A DNA stretch of 64,000 bases from Streptomyces cavernicola. GTDB taxonomy: Bacteria; Actinomycetota; Actinomycetes; Streptomycetales; Streptomycetaceae. The translations under genes and the position numbers were made by a program. The number at the start of each line of letters is the position of its first letter. Position 1 is the first letter of the stretch. Positions 50,267-59,810 of the stretch are shown here, piece after piece. The stretch lies in contig NZ_JASCIQ010000001.1 in the NCBI RefSeq assembly GCF_029968035.1, positions 310,001-374,000 on the forward strand, read 5' to 3'. The notes beneath the pieces were generated by a model. That model did not search any database. It was not told the origin of the DNA and worked only from the letters and a program-made list of their open reading frames with translations.

Positions 50267-52432
50267 TCACTGCGCGGCCGCTGCGGATTCCTTGCCGCGC
50301 CCCACGTCGTACACCCCGGGCACCTTGCGCATGGCGCGCATCAGGGCGGGGAGCAGGGCGGCGTCGGGGAGTTGGAGCGTGTACGAGTGCCGGACTCGGC
50401 CCTCGACGGGGGGCTCGACGGTGGCCGAGATGATCGCCGCGCCCTCCAGGGAGATGGCCTCGGTGAGGTCGGCGAGGAGGTGCGGTCGGCCGAAGGACTC
50501 GGCGATCAGGGTGACGCGGTACTCGGCGCCGTCGTCGAGCTGCGTCCAGTGCACCGCGACGGGCGCGCGCCCCGCGGCCGACATCCGCGCGACCGCCGGA
50601 CACTCCACGCGGTGCACGGTGACGGCGCCGCCGCGCACGGTGAAGCCGGTGACGGCGTCGGGCGGGACCGGGGTGCAGCAACCGGCCATGCGGACGGGGG
50701 CGTTCGGGTGCTCGTCGACGACGGCGTTGGCCGCGGCGGGGCGCATCGACTCGACGGTCAGCTGCGGCCGGGGCGCGGCGGCCGCGACGACCGGGCCCTC
50801 CGGGTGCGAGCTGAGCCAGCGCCCGATGGCGATGCGCGCCGCGGGCGTACGCGCGTGGTCCAGCCACTCCGCGTCCGGCCCGGATCCGGTCTCCGGCGGA
50901 GCGAGCAGCACATGCACGGTGTCGCCGTCCCGCAGGACCGTACTCAGTGTCACCAGGCGGCCGTTGACCCGGGCGCCGATGCAGGCGTGGGCCTCCTCGC
51001 CGTACTGCGCATAGGCGGCGTCGACGCAGCTGGCGCCGGCGGGGAGGCTGAGCGTGCCGCCGTCGGTGCGGTAGACGGTGATCTCGCGGTCCTGGGCGAG
51101 TTCTTCGCGCAGCGAGCTCCAGAAGGTGTCCGCGTCGGGGGCGGAGCGCTGCCAGTCGAGGAGGCGGGAGAGCCAGCCGGGGCGGGTGGGGTCGACGCGC
51201 TCGCCGTCGGCGCCGTCCTCGTCCGAGCCCGCGTCGTAGGGATTGCCGAGGGCCACCACTCCGGCTTCGGCGACCTTGTGCATCTGGTGCGTGCGGATGA
51301 GGACTTCGGCGACCTCGCCGTCCCTGCGGGTGACCGCGGTGTGCAGCGATTGGTAGAGGTTGAACTTGGGGGTGGCGATGAAGTCCTTGAACTCGGAGAT
51401 CACCGGGGTGAAGCAGGTGTGCAGCTCGCCGAGGACTCCGTAGCAGTCCGCGTCCTCGTTGACGAGGACGAGGAGGCGGCCGAAGTCGGCGCCGCGGAGC
51501 TCGCCGCGTTTGATCCGGGAGCGGTGCACGGACACGAAGTGCCGTGGCCTGATGTGGACTTCGGCGGCGATGTCGGCTTCGCGCAGGACGGTGCGGAACT
51601 CCTCGGCGAACTCTCCGAGGGGGTCTCCGGCCGCGGCGTTCTCGGCGATGAGGGTACGGGTCCGCGCGTACTCCTCGGGGTGGAGGATCGCGAAGACCAG
51701 GTCCTCCAGCTCGGACTTCAGGGCCTGGACGCCGAGGCGTTCGGCGAGCGGGATGAGGACGTCGCGGGTGACCTTGGCGATGCGGGCCTGTTTCTCGGGG
51801 CGCATCACGCCCAGAGTGCGCATGTTGTGCAGGCGGTCGGCGAGCTTGATGGACATCACGCGGACGTCGTTGCCGGTGGCGACGAGCATCTTGCGGAAGG
51901 TCTCGGGCTCGGCCGCCGCGCCGTAGTCGACCTTCTCCAGTTTGGTGACGCCGTCGACGATGAAGCAGACCTCGGCGCCGAACTCCTCGCGTACCTGATC
52001 GAGCGTCACCTCGGTGTCCTCGACGGTGTCGTGGAGCAGCGAGGCGGTCAACGTCGTTGTCTCCGCGCCGAGTTCGGCGAGGATCAGCGTCACGGCGAGG
52101 GGGTGCGTGATGTAGGGCTCGCCGCTCTTGCGCATCTGGCCGCGGTGCGAGGACTCGGCGAGGAGATAGGCGCGGCGCAGCGGCTCCAGGTCGGCCTCGG
52201 GGTGGTGGGCGCGGTGGGCATCGGCCACATGGCCGATCGCGTCCGGGAGGCGGCCGCGGGAGGTCGAGCCGAGGAGTGCGGCCAGGCCGAGGCGGCGCAG
52301 ATCGATGCGGGGGCGCCCGCGCCTGCGGGGGCTCGCGGCGGGCGTGGCGGCCGCGGGGGCGGCCTGCCCGTCCACGGCATCGGCGCTGTTCGGGGCGGGG
52401 CGCGCCGCAGTGCTCGATCCGTCCGCACTCAT
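50267..52432 (-). CDS. rshA: RelA/SpoT homologue RshA
   Basis: Bifunctional-type (p)ppGpp enzyme of 721 residues. The HD hydrolase domain is intact: SHRGQMRKSGEPYITHP, HDTVEDT (His134, Asp135, Glu138-Asp139) and RVMSIKLADRLHNMRTL. The synthetase domain (about 285-370) keeps FKDFIATPKFNLYQSLHT but differs at usual key sites: RPRH for RPKH, and ADFGRLLVL where DLxGxR is expected. A TGS domain (about 475-535) and a C-terminal ACT domain follow. It probably acts mainly as a hydrolase. The locus matches the known rshA of Streptomyces. Confidence 0.88.
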   Translation of the reverse strand: MSADGSSTAARPAPNSADAVDGQAAPAAATPAASPRRRGRPRIDLRRLGLAALLGSTSRGRLPDAIGHVADAHRAHHPEADLEPLRRAYLLAESSHRGQMRKSGEPYITHPLAVTLILAELGAETTTLTASLLHDTVEDTEVTLDQVREEFGAEVCFIVDGVTKLEKVDYGAAAEPETFRKMLVATGNDVRVMSIKLADRLHNMRTLGVMRPEKQARIAKVTRDVLIPLAERLGVQALKSELEDLVFAILHPEEYARTRTLIAENAAAGDPLGEFAEEFRTVLREADIAAEVHIRPRHFVSVHRSRIKRGELRGADFGRLLVLVNEDADCYGVLGELHTCFTPVISEFKDFIATPKFNLYQSLHTAVTRRDGEVAEVLIRTHQMHKVAEAGVVALGNPYDAGSDEDGADGERVDPTRPGWLSRLLDWQRSAPDADTFWSSLREELAQDREITVYRTDGGTLSLPAGASCVDAAYAQYGEEAHACIGARVNGRLVTLSTVLRDGDTVHVLLAPPETGSGPDAEWLDHARTPAARIAIGRWLSSHPEGPVVAAAAPRPQLTVESMRPAAANAVVDEHPNAPVRMAGCCTPVPPDAVTGFTVRGGAVTVHRVECPAVARMSAAGRAPVAVHWTQLDDGAEYRVTLIAESFGRPHLLADLTEAISLEGAAIISATVEPPVEGRVRHSYTLQLPDAALLPALMRAMRKVPGVYDVGRGKESAAAAQ

Positions 52433-52574
52433 GGCAACCTCCGGCAGCTGGACCGGCGGTCGGGGGCGGGGCGGCGGGTCCCCCCGTTGCCGGTGCTTGA
52501 TGCTATCGAGCCCATCACGCGCCGCTCACCCGCTCTCGCTCAGCGTGAAGCGGATCACCCATTCGAGCGAACGT

Positions 52575-53459
52575 TCACGCAATTCGGGTTTCGATCCACT
52601 CGGGGGTGATCTCGCCCTCGGCGACGATCACCGCTGGTCCTGTCATCTCGATCCCTCCGTCGGTCCGCTCGGTGATCACCAGCGTGCCTCCGGGCAGATC
52701 CACCGTGTACGTCGCGGGCTCGCCGGTCGCGGACGGGTTCAGGCCGTCCCGGCGGGCGGCGGCCACGGCGACCGCGCAGGCGCCGGTGCCGCAGGAGCGG
52801 GTCTCGCCGGAACCGCGCTCGTGCACGCGCATGGCGACGTGGCGGGGGCCCCTGTCGACCACGAACTCCACGTTCACCCCGTCCGGGTAGACCGTGGCCG
52901 GGGTCGTGTCCGGTGCGGCGAAGAGGTTCCCGGCGTGCGCCAGGTCGTCCACGAAGGCGACGGCGTGCGGGTTGCCCATGTTCACGTTCAGGGCGGGCCA
53001 GCTGCGCTCGCCGACGGTGACGGCGGCCTGCTCGGCGGGGAGCTCGGCGCGGCCCATGGAGACGGTGACGGCGCCCTCGCCATGCGCGTCGGCCTTGGCG
53101 ATGTGCACCCGCTTCACGCCGCCTCGGGTGGCGACGGCGAGGTCACCGGCCTCGACGTGGCCGGCGCGCTGGAGGTAGCGGGCGAAGACGCGGACGCCGT
53201 TGCCGCACATCTCGGCGATGGAGCCGTCGGCGTTGCGGTAGTCCATGAACCACTCGGCCTCGTCCGCCAGGTGCCGGGCCTCGGGGTGGGCGGCGGAGCG
53301 CACGACGTGCAGCAGGCCGTCTCCGCCGATGCCCGCGCGCCGGTCGCACAGCGCGGCGACCGCCGTGGCGGGCAGGTCGATGGCGTTGTCCGGGTCGGGC
53401 ACGATCACGAAGTCGTTCTCGGTGCCGTGGCCCTTGAGGAAGGCGATCCGCGTGCTCAT
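52575..53459 (-). CDS. dapF: diaminopimelate epimerase
   Basis: Converts LL- to meso-diaminopimelate for lysine and cell-wall synthesis (Streptomyces uses LL-DAP in peptidoglycan but needs meso for lysine). 294 residues. The two catalytic cysteines are Cys85 in IAEMCGNGVR and Cys223 in ETRSCGTGACA. Other DapF landmarks: KGHGTENDFV at the start and ALNVNMGNPHAV in the middle. Confidence 0.95.
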   Translation of the reverse strand: MSTRIAFLKGHGTENDFVIVPDPDNAIDLPATAVAALCDRRAGIGGDGLLHVVRSAAHPEARHLADEAEWFMDYRNADGSIAEMCGNGVRVFARYLQRAGHVEAGDLAVATRGGVKRVHIAKADAHGEGAVTVSMGRAELPAEQAAVTVGERSWPALNVNMGNPHAVAFVDDLAHAGNLFAAPDTTPATVYPDGVNVEFVVDRGPRHVAMRVHERGSGETRSCGTGACAVAVAAARRDGLNPSATGEPATYTVDLPGGTLVITERTDGGIEMTGPAVIVAEGEITPEWIETRIA

Positions 53460-53603
53460 TCCTCGATGTTACGGCCTGCCGCGGAAAGCCCTCGCCCGGC
53501 CTGTGGATAGCAGTGATTCCGCTTACGGCACGGCATCCGGGATGCACGGAACGTACGGAAAATGCCGGTTTCAGGCCCTTCGCGACGGAGGTGGGCGGCC
53601 GGC

Positions 53604-54143
53604 TCAGCGCAGTCGGGCCACGCGCCACACGGCGAGGACCGCGAGGGCGGCGACGACCACGGCGTAGAGGGCGATCACGCGCCAGTCGGGGCGGCGGCCG
53701 GAGCCTCGCCCCGGCAGGCCGGGCCAGGTGTGGCCGACGCGGCGGGCGGCCATCATGCCCCAGCCCGCGGCGCAGCAGCACAGCAGCAGTCCGAGCATCG
53801 CGACGACCGGGCCGCCCTCGCCGAACTCGAAGGCGAGCGGGAAGGCGAACATCAGCGAGCCGGTCGCGGCGAGGATCACGATGGGGGCGAGCTGCCAGAT
53901 CCGCAGCCGACGGCGCGGCCGCAGCTCGACCTCGACCTCGGATCCCGTGACGCCGTCGGGACCGGACTCGCCCAGGTCACCGAGCTCGTCGGGGCCGTCC
54001 GCGACGACGCCGTCGGGGGTCGTACGGGGCCCGTCGTCGGCAGTGGGCAGGGGGCCGTCGGCAGGCGTGCGCGGACGGTCAGGAGCGTCGGGACTGAGCG
54101 GTCCCGGTTCCTCGTGTGCGGTGTCGCGAGGGCCGGCCTCCAT
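53604..54143 (-). CDS. membrane protein of unknown function
   Basis: Protein of about 179 residues if ATG 54141-54143 is used, which has the better ribosome site (GGGAGGG); an upstream GTG at 54198-54200 would add 19. The first 75 residues are acidic and Pro/Gly-rich. Three hydrophobic segments follow: ILAATGSLMFAFPLAFEF, VVAMLGLLLCCCAAGWGMM and VIALYAVVVAALAVLAVW. No family recognised. It lies 51 bp from the miaA end on the same strand. Confidence 0.65.
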   Translation of the reverse strand: MEAGPRDTAHEEPGPLSPDAPDRPRTPADGPLPTADDGPRTTPDGVVADGPDELGDLGESGPDGVTGSEVEVELRPRRRLRIWQLAPIVILAATGSLMFAFPLAFEFGEGGPVVAMLGLLLCCCAAGWGMMAARRVGHTWPGLPGRGSGRRPDWRVIALYAVVVAALAVLAVWRVARLR

Positions 54144-54250
54144 CGCCACGCGCCCTCCCAACTCGGCTCCACTGGCTCGATCGAAGCTTGATGATGGCAC
54201 GCCCCCAGGAGCCTGGATGACCGCCGGAGCGTCCCGATGCCATCACGTGA

Positions 54251-55189
54251 TCAGGCTGTAACCGCTCGTTCGACCAACGCCAGGGCGTGCTCCGGGAGTT
54301 CCCCGCGGTCGGCTGCCGCGCCGCTGAGCCAGTGCACGCGCGGATCCCGCCGGAACCAGGAGTCCTGGCGGCGCGCGAAGCGCTTGGTGGCGCGGACCGT
54401 CTCGGCGCGCGCCTCGTCCTCGGTGCACTCTCCGGCGAGCGCCGCGAGGACCTGCTGGTAACCGAGCGCGCGGGAGGCGGTGCGGCCTTCGCGCAGGCCC
54501 TGGGCCTCCAGCGTGCGCACCTCGTCGACGAGGCCGTCGGCCCACATCCGGTCGACGCGGGCGGCGATCCGCTCGTCGAGCTCGGGCCGCGCCACGTCGA
54601 CGCCGATCTGCACGGTGTCGTAGACGGAGTCGTGCCCGGGGAGGTTCGCCGTGAAGGGGCGGCCGGTGATCTCGATGACCTCAAGAGCGCGCACGATACG
54701 GCGGCCGTTGCTGGGCAGGATCGCCTTGGCGGCCTCCGGGTCGGCGACGGCGAGCCGCGCGTGCAGGTCGCCGGGGCCGCGCAGGGTCAGCTCCTCCTCC
54801 AGGGCGGCGCGGACCTCGGGGTCGGTGCCGGGGAACTCCAATTGGTCGACCGCGCCCCGGACGTAGAGCCCCGAGCCGCCTACGAGGATCGGCCAGCGGC
54901 CCGCGGCGAGCAGCCGGTCGATCTCCGCGCGGGCGAGCTTCTGGTACTCGGCGACGCTGGCCGCGACCGTCACGTCCCAGATGTCGAGGAGGTGGTGCGG
55001 GACTCCGGCGCGCTCCTCGGGGGTCAGCTTCGCGGTGCCGATGTCCATCCCCCGATACAGCTGCATCGAGTCGGCGTTGACGACCTCGCCGCCGAGCCGT
55101 TGGGCGAGGAAGACGCCGAGATCGGACTTGCCGGCCGCGGTGGGGCCGACGACGGCGATGACCCGGGGGGTGGTTGCTGCGCTGCTCAC
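54251..55189 (-). CDS. miaA: tRNA dimethylallyltransferase
   Basis: Adds dimethylallyl to A37 of UNN-reading tRNAs. 312 residues from GTG 55187-55189. P-loop GPTAAGKS at 15-22, then NADSMQLYRGMDIGTAKL, PHHLLDIWDV, LVGGSGLYVRG and TASRALGYQQVL, all family hallmarks, with the tail region WFRRDPRVHWLSG. Upstream it is divergent from the antitoxin-like gene. MiaB further right completes the same modification pathway. Confidence 0.93.
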   Translation of the reverse strand: MSSAATTPRVIAVVGPTAAGKSDLGVFLAQRLGGEVVNADSMQLYRGMDIGTAKLTPEERAGVPHHLLDIWDVTVAASVAEYQKLARAEIDRLLAAGRWPILVGGSGLYVRGAVDQLEFPGTDPEVRAALEEELTLRGPGDLHARLAVADPEAAKAILPSNGRRIVRALEVIEITGRPFTANLPGHDSVYDTVQIGVDVARPELDERIAARVDRMWADGLVDEVRTLEAQGLREGRTASRALGYQQVLAALAGECTEDEARAETVRATKRFARRQDSWFRRDPRVHWLSGAAADRGELPEHALALVERAVTA

Positions 55190-55375
55190 CGCCCCAGTCT
55201 CCCAAACCCGGACCCCCGCCCACGAACGCGATACGGGCGCATCGGTACCGCCGCCGAGAGCGGACCCCACGAGCGGCGCAACCTGCCGCTCCGACCCACG
55301 CACGTTTTCGCCCGTACGAGTACGTTTGGAGTGGATATGGCAAGGCCGTTCACGGCCGTGACGAAGAGGTGGGAC

Positions 55376-55666
55376 ATGGGCCTCCTGGACAAGATGAAAG
55401 CCAAGCTCGGCCCGGCCAAGGACAAGGCCGTGGGCCTCGCCAAGGAGCACGAGGAGAAGATCGACCACGGCCTGGACAAGGTCGCGCGGACGGTCGACCA
55501 GAAGACCAAGGGCAAGTACAGCGAGAAGATCCAGTCCGGCACGGGCCGGGCCAAGGAGGGCCTGCACAAGTTCGCCGGCAAGGACGACGGGACGGGCGGG
55601 ACGCAGGGGACGGACGACACCGGCACGCCTCCGGCACCGGGCGCGGGCGGGCCTCCGGCGGGTTAG
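55376..55666 (+). CDS. antitoxin-like protein (MT0933-type)
   Basis: Protein of 96 residues from ATG 55376 after GAGGTGGG. Almost all helical with repeated Lys/Asp/Glu: LLDKMKAKLGPAKDKAVGLAKE, KIDHGLDKVARTVDQKTKGKYSEKIQSG and a Gly/Thr/Pro tail. This fits the actinobacterial family named after the Rv0909/MT0933 antitoxin. No toxin partner lies next to it; in Streptomyces these are usually orphans. Role unknown. Confidence 0.8.
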   Translation: MGLLDKMKAKLGPAKDKAVGLAKEHEEKIDHGLDKVARTVDQKTKGKYSEKIQSGTGRAKEGLHKFAGKDDGTGGTQGTDDTGTPPAPGAGGPPAG

Positions 55667-55678
55667 CCGCAGGTCACC

Positions 55679-55716
55679 GACGCCGGAGGGGCTGATGCGT
55701 CAGCGCCTCCGGCGTC
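55679..55716. terminator. terminator hairpin
   Basis: GACGCCGGAGG pairs with CCTCCGGCGTC across an inner hairpin GCTGA-TGCG-TCAGC (55691-55704), between two convergent genes. Confidence 0.8.
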
Positions 55717-55723
55717 GCCGCGT

Positions 55724-56440
55724 TCAGGACCAGGCGGCCACCAAGTACCCCACCCCGTAAGGCGCTTCGTCGTAGAGCAGCGCTCCGGAGAGGTTCGCGC
55801 CCTCGGCTGCGCCCGCGAGGATCTGCCAGGGGGCGCGGCCGGCGACCTTCAGCTCGTACGCGAGCTCCGAGTCGAGGGACGTGAGCGCGGCGAGGTCCGC
55901 GGCGCCGAGCGCGCGGGCGGCCTCGGCGTCGAAGGCGGCGGCGCGCTCGTCGAGGTAGCCGGGGGCCTTGAGGGTGCGGCAGGCGCTGCCGTCGCCCATC
56001 GCGAGGAGGGCCACGCGCTCGCTCTGCGCGGCGAGTTCGCGTCCCGTCTCCAGGCACCGCTTGGTCGACAGCGGTTCGCCGACGCCGAGTCCGGTGACGG
56101 GCGCGGACGACCAGGCGGCGCGCTCCAGGAGCCAGGCCGCGACGGCGAGGGAGGCCGGAAGCTCCCGGTCCGCGGGGGCGGCCGCGGCGGCCGGGCCGAG
56201 GTGCACGTCGAGGTCGACGCCGAAGCCGCGGAAGCTGCCGCGGGCGCCTTGCGGGTGCGTGCCGCGGCGGCTCTGCTCGGCCGGGCCGACGACGATCAGG
56301 CGGTCCGGGCGGGCGGCGGCGAGCACGGCGACGGCGTCGGCGCAGGCCGTGCGGGCCTCGGCCAGTTCACCGGCGGCGCCCGCGGCGACCTCCGGCACGA
56401 GGAGCGGTGGACAGGGGCAGACGGCTGCGGCTACGAGCAT
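55724..56440 (-). CDS. class III extradiol dioxygenase-like protein
   Basis: Protein of 238 residues in the LigB-like fold: MLVAAAVCPCPPLLVPEVA with the conserved Pro-Pro loop, RLIVVGPAEQSRR, LALLAMGDGSACRT and PYGVGYLVAAWS. The first metal ligand in true dioxygenases is usually His in a CPHPP loop; here it reads CPCPP, so metal binding may be altered. Common in Streptomyces near miaB. Substrate unknown. Confidence 0.72.
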   Translation of the reverse strand: MLVAAAVCPCPPLLVPEVAAGAAGELAEARTACADAVAVLAAARPDRLIVVGPAEQSRRGTHPQGARGSFRGFGVDLDVHLGPAAAAAPADRELPASLAVAAWLLERAAWSSAPVTGLGVGEPLSTKRCLETGRELAAQSERVALLAMGDGSACRTLKAPGYLDERAAAFDAEAARALGAADLAALTSLDSELAYELKVAGRAPWQILAGAAEGANLSGALLYDEAPYGVGYLVAAWS

Positions 56441-56556
56441 GATCGGCAGCGTAGCGGGCGCGGTTCGCCGCCGCCCGTGCCGGGCACCGCCCGCCGCAGC
56501 CGTCCCGTACGGCAGCTCCCCGACGGGACTCTGGGGGTCGGACGGGACTCTGAGGG

Positions 56557-58080
56557 TCAGTCGCAGCCGCAGCCGGACGGCGCCGGGCTCGCCTGCGGGG
56601 CAGGGGCGCCGATGGTCGGGATGCCCAGCATGACGCCGGCGGGCTTCGCGGCCTCGGCGGCGTTGCGCTTCTCCCAGGCGTCGCCCGCGCGGGTGCGGCG
56701 CACATCGAGGACGGCGCCTTCGGCGAGCAGGTGGTGCGGGGCGGCGTAGGTGATCTCGACCGTGACGACGTCGCCGGGGCGGACCTCGGCGTCCGGCTTG
56801 GTGAAGTGCACCAGCCGGTTGTCGGGGGCGCGGCCGGAGAGGCGGTGCGTGGAGCCGTCCTTGCGGCCCTCGCCCTCGGCGACCATCAGTTCAAGAGTGC
56901 GGCCGACCTGCTTCTTGTTCTCCTCCCAGGAGATCTCCTCCTGGAGGGCGACGAGCCGCTCGTACCGCTTCTGCACGACCTCCTTGGGGATCTGGTCGTC
57001 CATCTCGGCGGCGGGCGTGCCGGGGCGCTTCGAGTACTGGAACGTGAAGGCGTTGGCGAAGCGGGCCTCGCGGACGACGTGCATCGTCTGTTCGAAGTCC
57101 TCCTCGGTCTCGCCGGGGAAGCCCACGATGATGTCGGTGGAGATCGCGGCGTCCGGCATGGCGGCGCGGACCTTCTCGATGATGCCGAGGAAGCGCTCCT
57201 GGCGGTACGAGCGGCGCATCGCCTTGAGGACCGGGTCGGAGCCCGACTGCAGCGGCATGTGCAGCTGCGGCATCACGTTCGGCGTCTCGGCCATCGCGGC
57301 GATCACGTCGTCGGTGAAGTCGCGCGGGTGCGGCGAGGTGAAGCGGACCCGCTCCAGGCCGTCGATCTGGCCGCACGCGCGGAGCAGCTTGCTGAAGGCC
57401 TCGCGGTCGCCGATGTCCGATCCGTACGCGTTGACGTTCTGGCCGAGCAGGGTGATCTCCGAGACGCCCTCGGCGACCAGGGCCTCGATCTCGGCGAGGA
57501 TGTCGCCGGTCCTGCGGTCCTTCTCCTTGCCGCGCAGCGCGGGCACGATGCAGAAGGTGCAGGTGTTGTTGCAGCCCACGGAGATCGACACCCACGCGGC
57601 GTACGCGCTCTCGCGGCGGGTGGGCAGCGTGGACGGGAAGGCTTCCAGGGACTCGGCGATCTCGACCTGCGCCTCTTCCTGGACGCGGGCGCGCTCCAGG
57701 AGGACGGGGAGCTTGCCGATGTTGTGCGTGCCGAAGACGACGTCGACCCAGGGGGCCTTCTTGACGATCGTGTCGCGGTCCTTCTGCGCGAGGCAGCCGC
57801 CGACGGCGATCTGCATGCCGGGCCGCTTGGTCTTCATCGGGGCAAGCCGGCCGAGGTTGCCGTACAGCCGGTTGTCGGCGTTCTCGCGGACCGCGCAGGT
57901 GTTGAAGACGACGACGTCCGCGTCACCGTCCGCGCCCTCGGGCGCGCGCACGTAGCCGGCGCCCTCCAGGAGGCCGGAGAGCCGCTCCGAGTCGTGGACG
58001 TTCATCTGGCACCCGTAGGTTCGCACTTCGTACGTCTTCAGATCGCCCACTGCTCCACCTGCTGCCTCGTTACCGCTCAC
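56557..58080 (-). CDS. miaB: tRNA-2-methylthio-N6-dimethylallyladenosine synthase
   Basis: Radical SAM methylthiotransferase acting after MiaA. 507 residues from GTG 58078-58080. Auxiliary cluster cysteines Cys24, Cys62 and Cys96; radical SAM cluster Cys170-x3-Cys174-x2-Cys177 ([11 protein letters not shown]). TRAM-like C-terminus with LVHFTKPD and [14 protein letters not shown]. The end (PSGCGCD) is Gly/Cys-rich. All features of a full-length enzyme. Confidence 0.95.
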   Translation of the reverse strand: MSGNEAAGGAVGDLKTYEVRTYGCQMNVHDSERLSGLLEGAGYVRAPEGADGDADVVVFNTCAVRENADNRLYGNLGRLAPMKTKRPGMQIAVGGCLAQKDRDTIVKKAPWVDVVFGTHNIGKLPVLLERARVQEEAQVEIAESLEAFPSTLPTRRESAYAAWVSISVGCNNTCTFCIVPALRGKEKDRRTGDILAEIEALVAEGVSEITLLGQNVNAYGSDIGDREAFSKLLRACGQIDGLERVRFTSPHPRDFTDDVIAAMAETPNVMPQLHMPLQSGSDPVLKAMRRSYRQERFLGIIEKVRAAMPDAAISTDIIVGFPGETEEDFEQTMHVVREARFANAFTFQYSKRPGTPAAEMDDQIPKEVVQKRYERLVALQEEISWEENKKQVGRTLELMVAEGEGRKDGSTHRLSGRAPDNRLVHFTKPDAEVRPGDVVTVEITYAAPHHLLAEGAVLDVRRTRAGDAWEKRNAAEAAKPAGVMLGIPTIGAPAPQASPAPSGCGCD

Positions 58081-58160
58081 CCGACCAGGGTAAGGGGTGC
58101 GCTCGGGCGTCCGGGACCGCGAGCGGCCGGGCCGGGAGTCGACCGGAGGGGGTTGCGTTC

Positions 58161-58733
58161 ATGCGGGCCATGGGGGCCGAGGAGGCCGCGTACGTCCGTC
58201 GTGTCAAGGAGGCACTGGAGCCCGGGTACATCGGGGAGGAGAACGCGGCCGGTGTGCAGCGGGCGCTGCCGGACGTGTCCGAGCGCATCGTGGGGCTGCT
58301 CGCGGCCGCGGCGGAGGCCGAGGAGTGGTTCGAGTTCACGAGGCTCGCGAACCTCGGGCGCTGGGTCGCCCCGGCCGGTCCGCTGGCGGATCAGCTCATT
58401 CCGGTGCTTGAGCTGCGGCCGTGGGGCGCGAACAAGGAGGACCTGGCCGAGATCCTCGGCGAGATCGAGAGCGTGGCCGCCGTGCCGACGCTGATCCGGG
58501 TCTTCGAGGAGGAGCTGGTGGACGACGCCCCCGCGTACTGGCTGTGCAAGACGTGCGTCGACGCGCTCGGCACGGTGCATTTCGTGTACGGGGCCGAGGG
58601 GGACGGCGGTGCGTCCGGGTTCCTGCGCGAGGTGGCGACCGGGGACTACCCGGACCAGCTGAGGTGGGAGGCCGCCGTCGAGCTGCAGATCGAGGACGAG
58701 CTCGGGTTCGACGAGGACGAGATGACCGCCTGA
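58161..58733 (+). CDS. hypothetical helical-repeat protein
   Basis: Protein of 190 residues from ATG 58161. It consists of short paired helices (LPDVSERIVGLLAAAAEAEEWFEFTRLANLG, DLAEILGEIESVAAVPTLIRVFEEELV, LRWEAAVELQIEDELGF) like a HEAT-type fold, very acidic overall. No catalytic motif. Function unknown. It is divergent from miaB; the TAXI gene follows on the same strand 81 bp later. Confidence 0.7.
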   Translation: MRAMGAEEAAYVRRVKEALEPGYIGEENAAGVQRALPDVSERIVGLLAAAAEAEEWFEFTRLANLGRWVAPAGPLADQLIPVLELRPWGANKEDLAEILGEIESVAAVPTLIRVFEEELVDDAPAYWLCKTCVDALGTVHFVYGAEGDGGASGFLREVATGDYPDQLRWEAAVELQIEDELGFDEDEMTA

Positions 58734-58814
58734 GCCCCTGCTCCGCTCGGGCCGGATCTGCTGTCAGCAGAGGGCTCTGGTCGGGGGTGGGGGTGAGCTG
58801 GCAGGATCGCGGCC

Positions 58815-59810
58815 ATGTCACAGGCACTCCCCCGGATCAGCAGGCGCCGCGCCCTTCAGGGCTCCGCGGCCGCCCTCGTGGTCTTCGGGCTGCTCCTGTG
58901 GTGGCTGCTGCCGCTCGGCGAGACCTCCCCCGGCGGAAGGGTGGTGTTCAGCACGGGCCTGCAGTCGGGTGTCTACCAGCGGTACGGACAGCTGCTGCAG
59001 ACCGCGGCCGCCGACGATCTGCCCGATCTGGACATCGAGCTGAAGCAGAGCGAGGGCTCGCAGACCAACGTCGCACGGGTGGCCACCGGCGAGGCCGACT
59101 ACACGATCGCGGCCGCCGACGCGGTGGAGAAGTACCGCCTGGAGAGGCGCCCCGGCTGGGAGCGCCTGCGCGGCTGCGCGCGGCTGTACGACGACTACGT
59201 CCAGCTGGTCGTGGAGCGGGACTCCCCCGTGCAGCGGGCCGCCGATCTGCGCGGCAAGCGGATCGCCATCGGCCAGGAGGGCTCCGGCGTACGCCTGATC
59301 GCGGAGCGGGTGCTCAGAGCGGCGGGTCTCGACCCGGAGAAGGACGTCGAGGCCGAGCCCAGCGGCATAAACAAGGCGCCGCAGCAGCTGGAGAACGGCG
59401 AGATCGACGCGTTCTTCTGGTCCGGCGGGCTGCCCACGACCATCGTGCGCGAGCTGTCCGAGCGCGCCGACATCCGCCTCGTGCGGCTCGACGACCTCGT
59501 GCAGGAGCTGCACTTGCGGGGCGGCGCCTCGAGCTACTACCGGGCCGCGGTGATGCCGGCCGACGCGTACCCGGGCATGGGGGAGAGCGCCGCGGTGCCG
59601 ACGATCGCGGTGGCCAACCTGCTCGTCACCACCGACCGTGCGGACGAGGCCCTCACGGAACGCCTCACCCGCACGGTGATCGACAGCCGCGACCACATCG
59701 GCTCGAAGGTGCACGCCGCCCAGCTGGTGGACCTGCGGACGGCCATCTACACCGACCCCTTGAACCTGCACGACGGGGCGAGACGCTACTACCGCTCGGT
59801 CAAGCCGTAG
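58815..59810 (+). CDS. TAXI-family TRAP-type solute-binding protein
   Basis: Protein of 331 residues from ATG 58815. One hydrophobic N-terminal segment (AAALVVFGLLLWWLLPLG) likely anchors it. The TAXI domain follows: FSTGLQSGVYQRYGQLLQ, QSEGSQTNVARVATGEADYTI and GKRIAIGQEGSGVRLIAERVL. TAXI proteins usually deliver substrates to TRAP permeases, but none is in the window. In some Streptomyces a sensor kinase lies nearby, so a sensing role is possible. The stop overlaps that of the LacI gene by 11 bp. Confidence 0.82.
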   Translation: MSQALPRISRRRALQGSAAALVVFGLLLWWLLPLGETSPGGRVVFSTGLQSGVYQRYGQLLQTAAADDLPDLDIELKQSEGSQTNVARVATGEADYTIAAADAVEKYRLERRPGWERLRGCARLYDDYVQLVVERDSPVQRAADLRGKRIAIGQEGSGVRLIAERVLRAAGLDPEKDVEAEPSGINKAPQQLENGEIDAFFWSGGLPTTIVRELSERADIRLVRLDDLVQELHLRGGASSYYRAAVMPADAYPGMGESAAVPTIAVANLLVTTDRADEALTERLTRTVIDSRDHIGSKVHAAQLVDLRTAIYTDPLNLHDGARRYYRSVKP

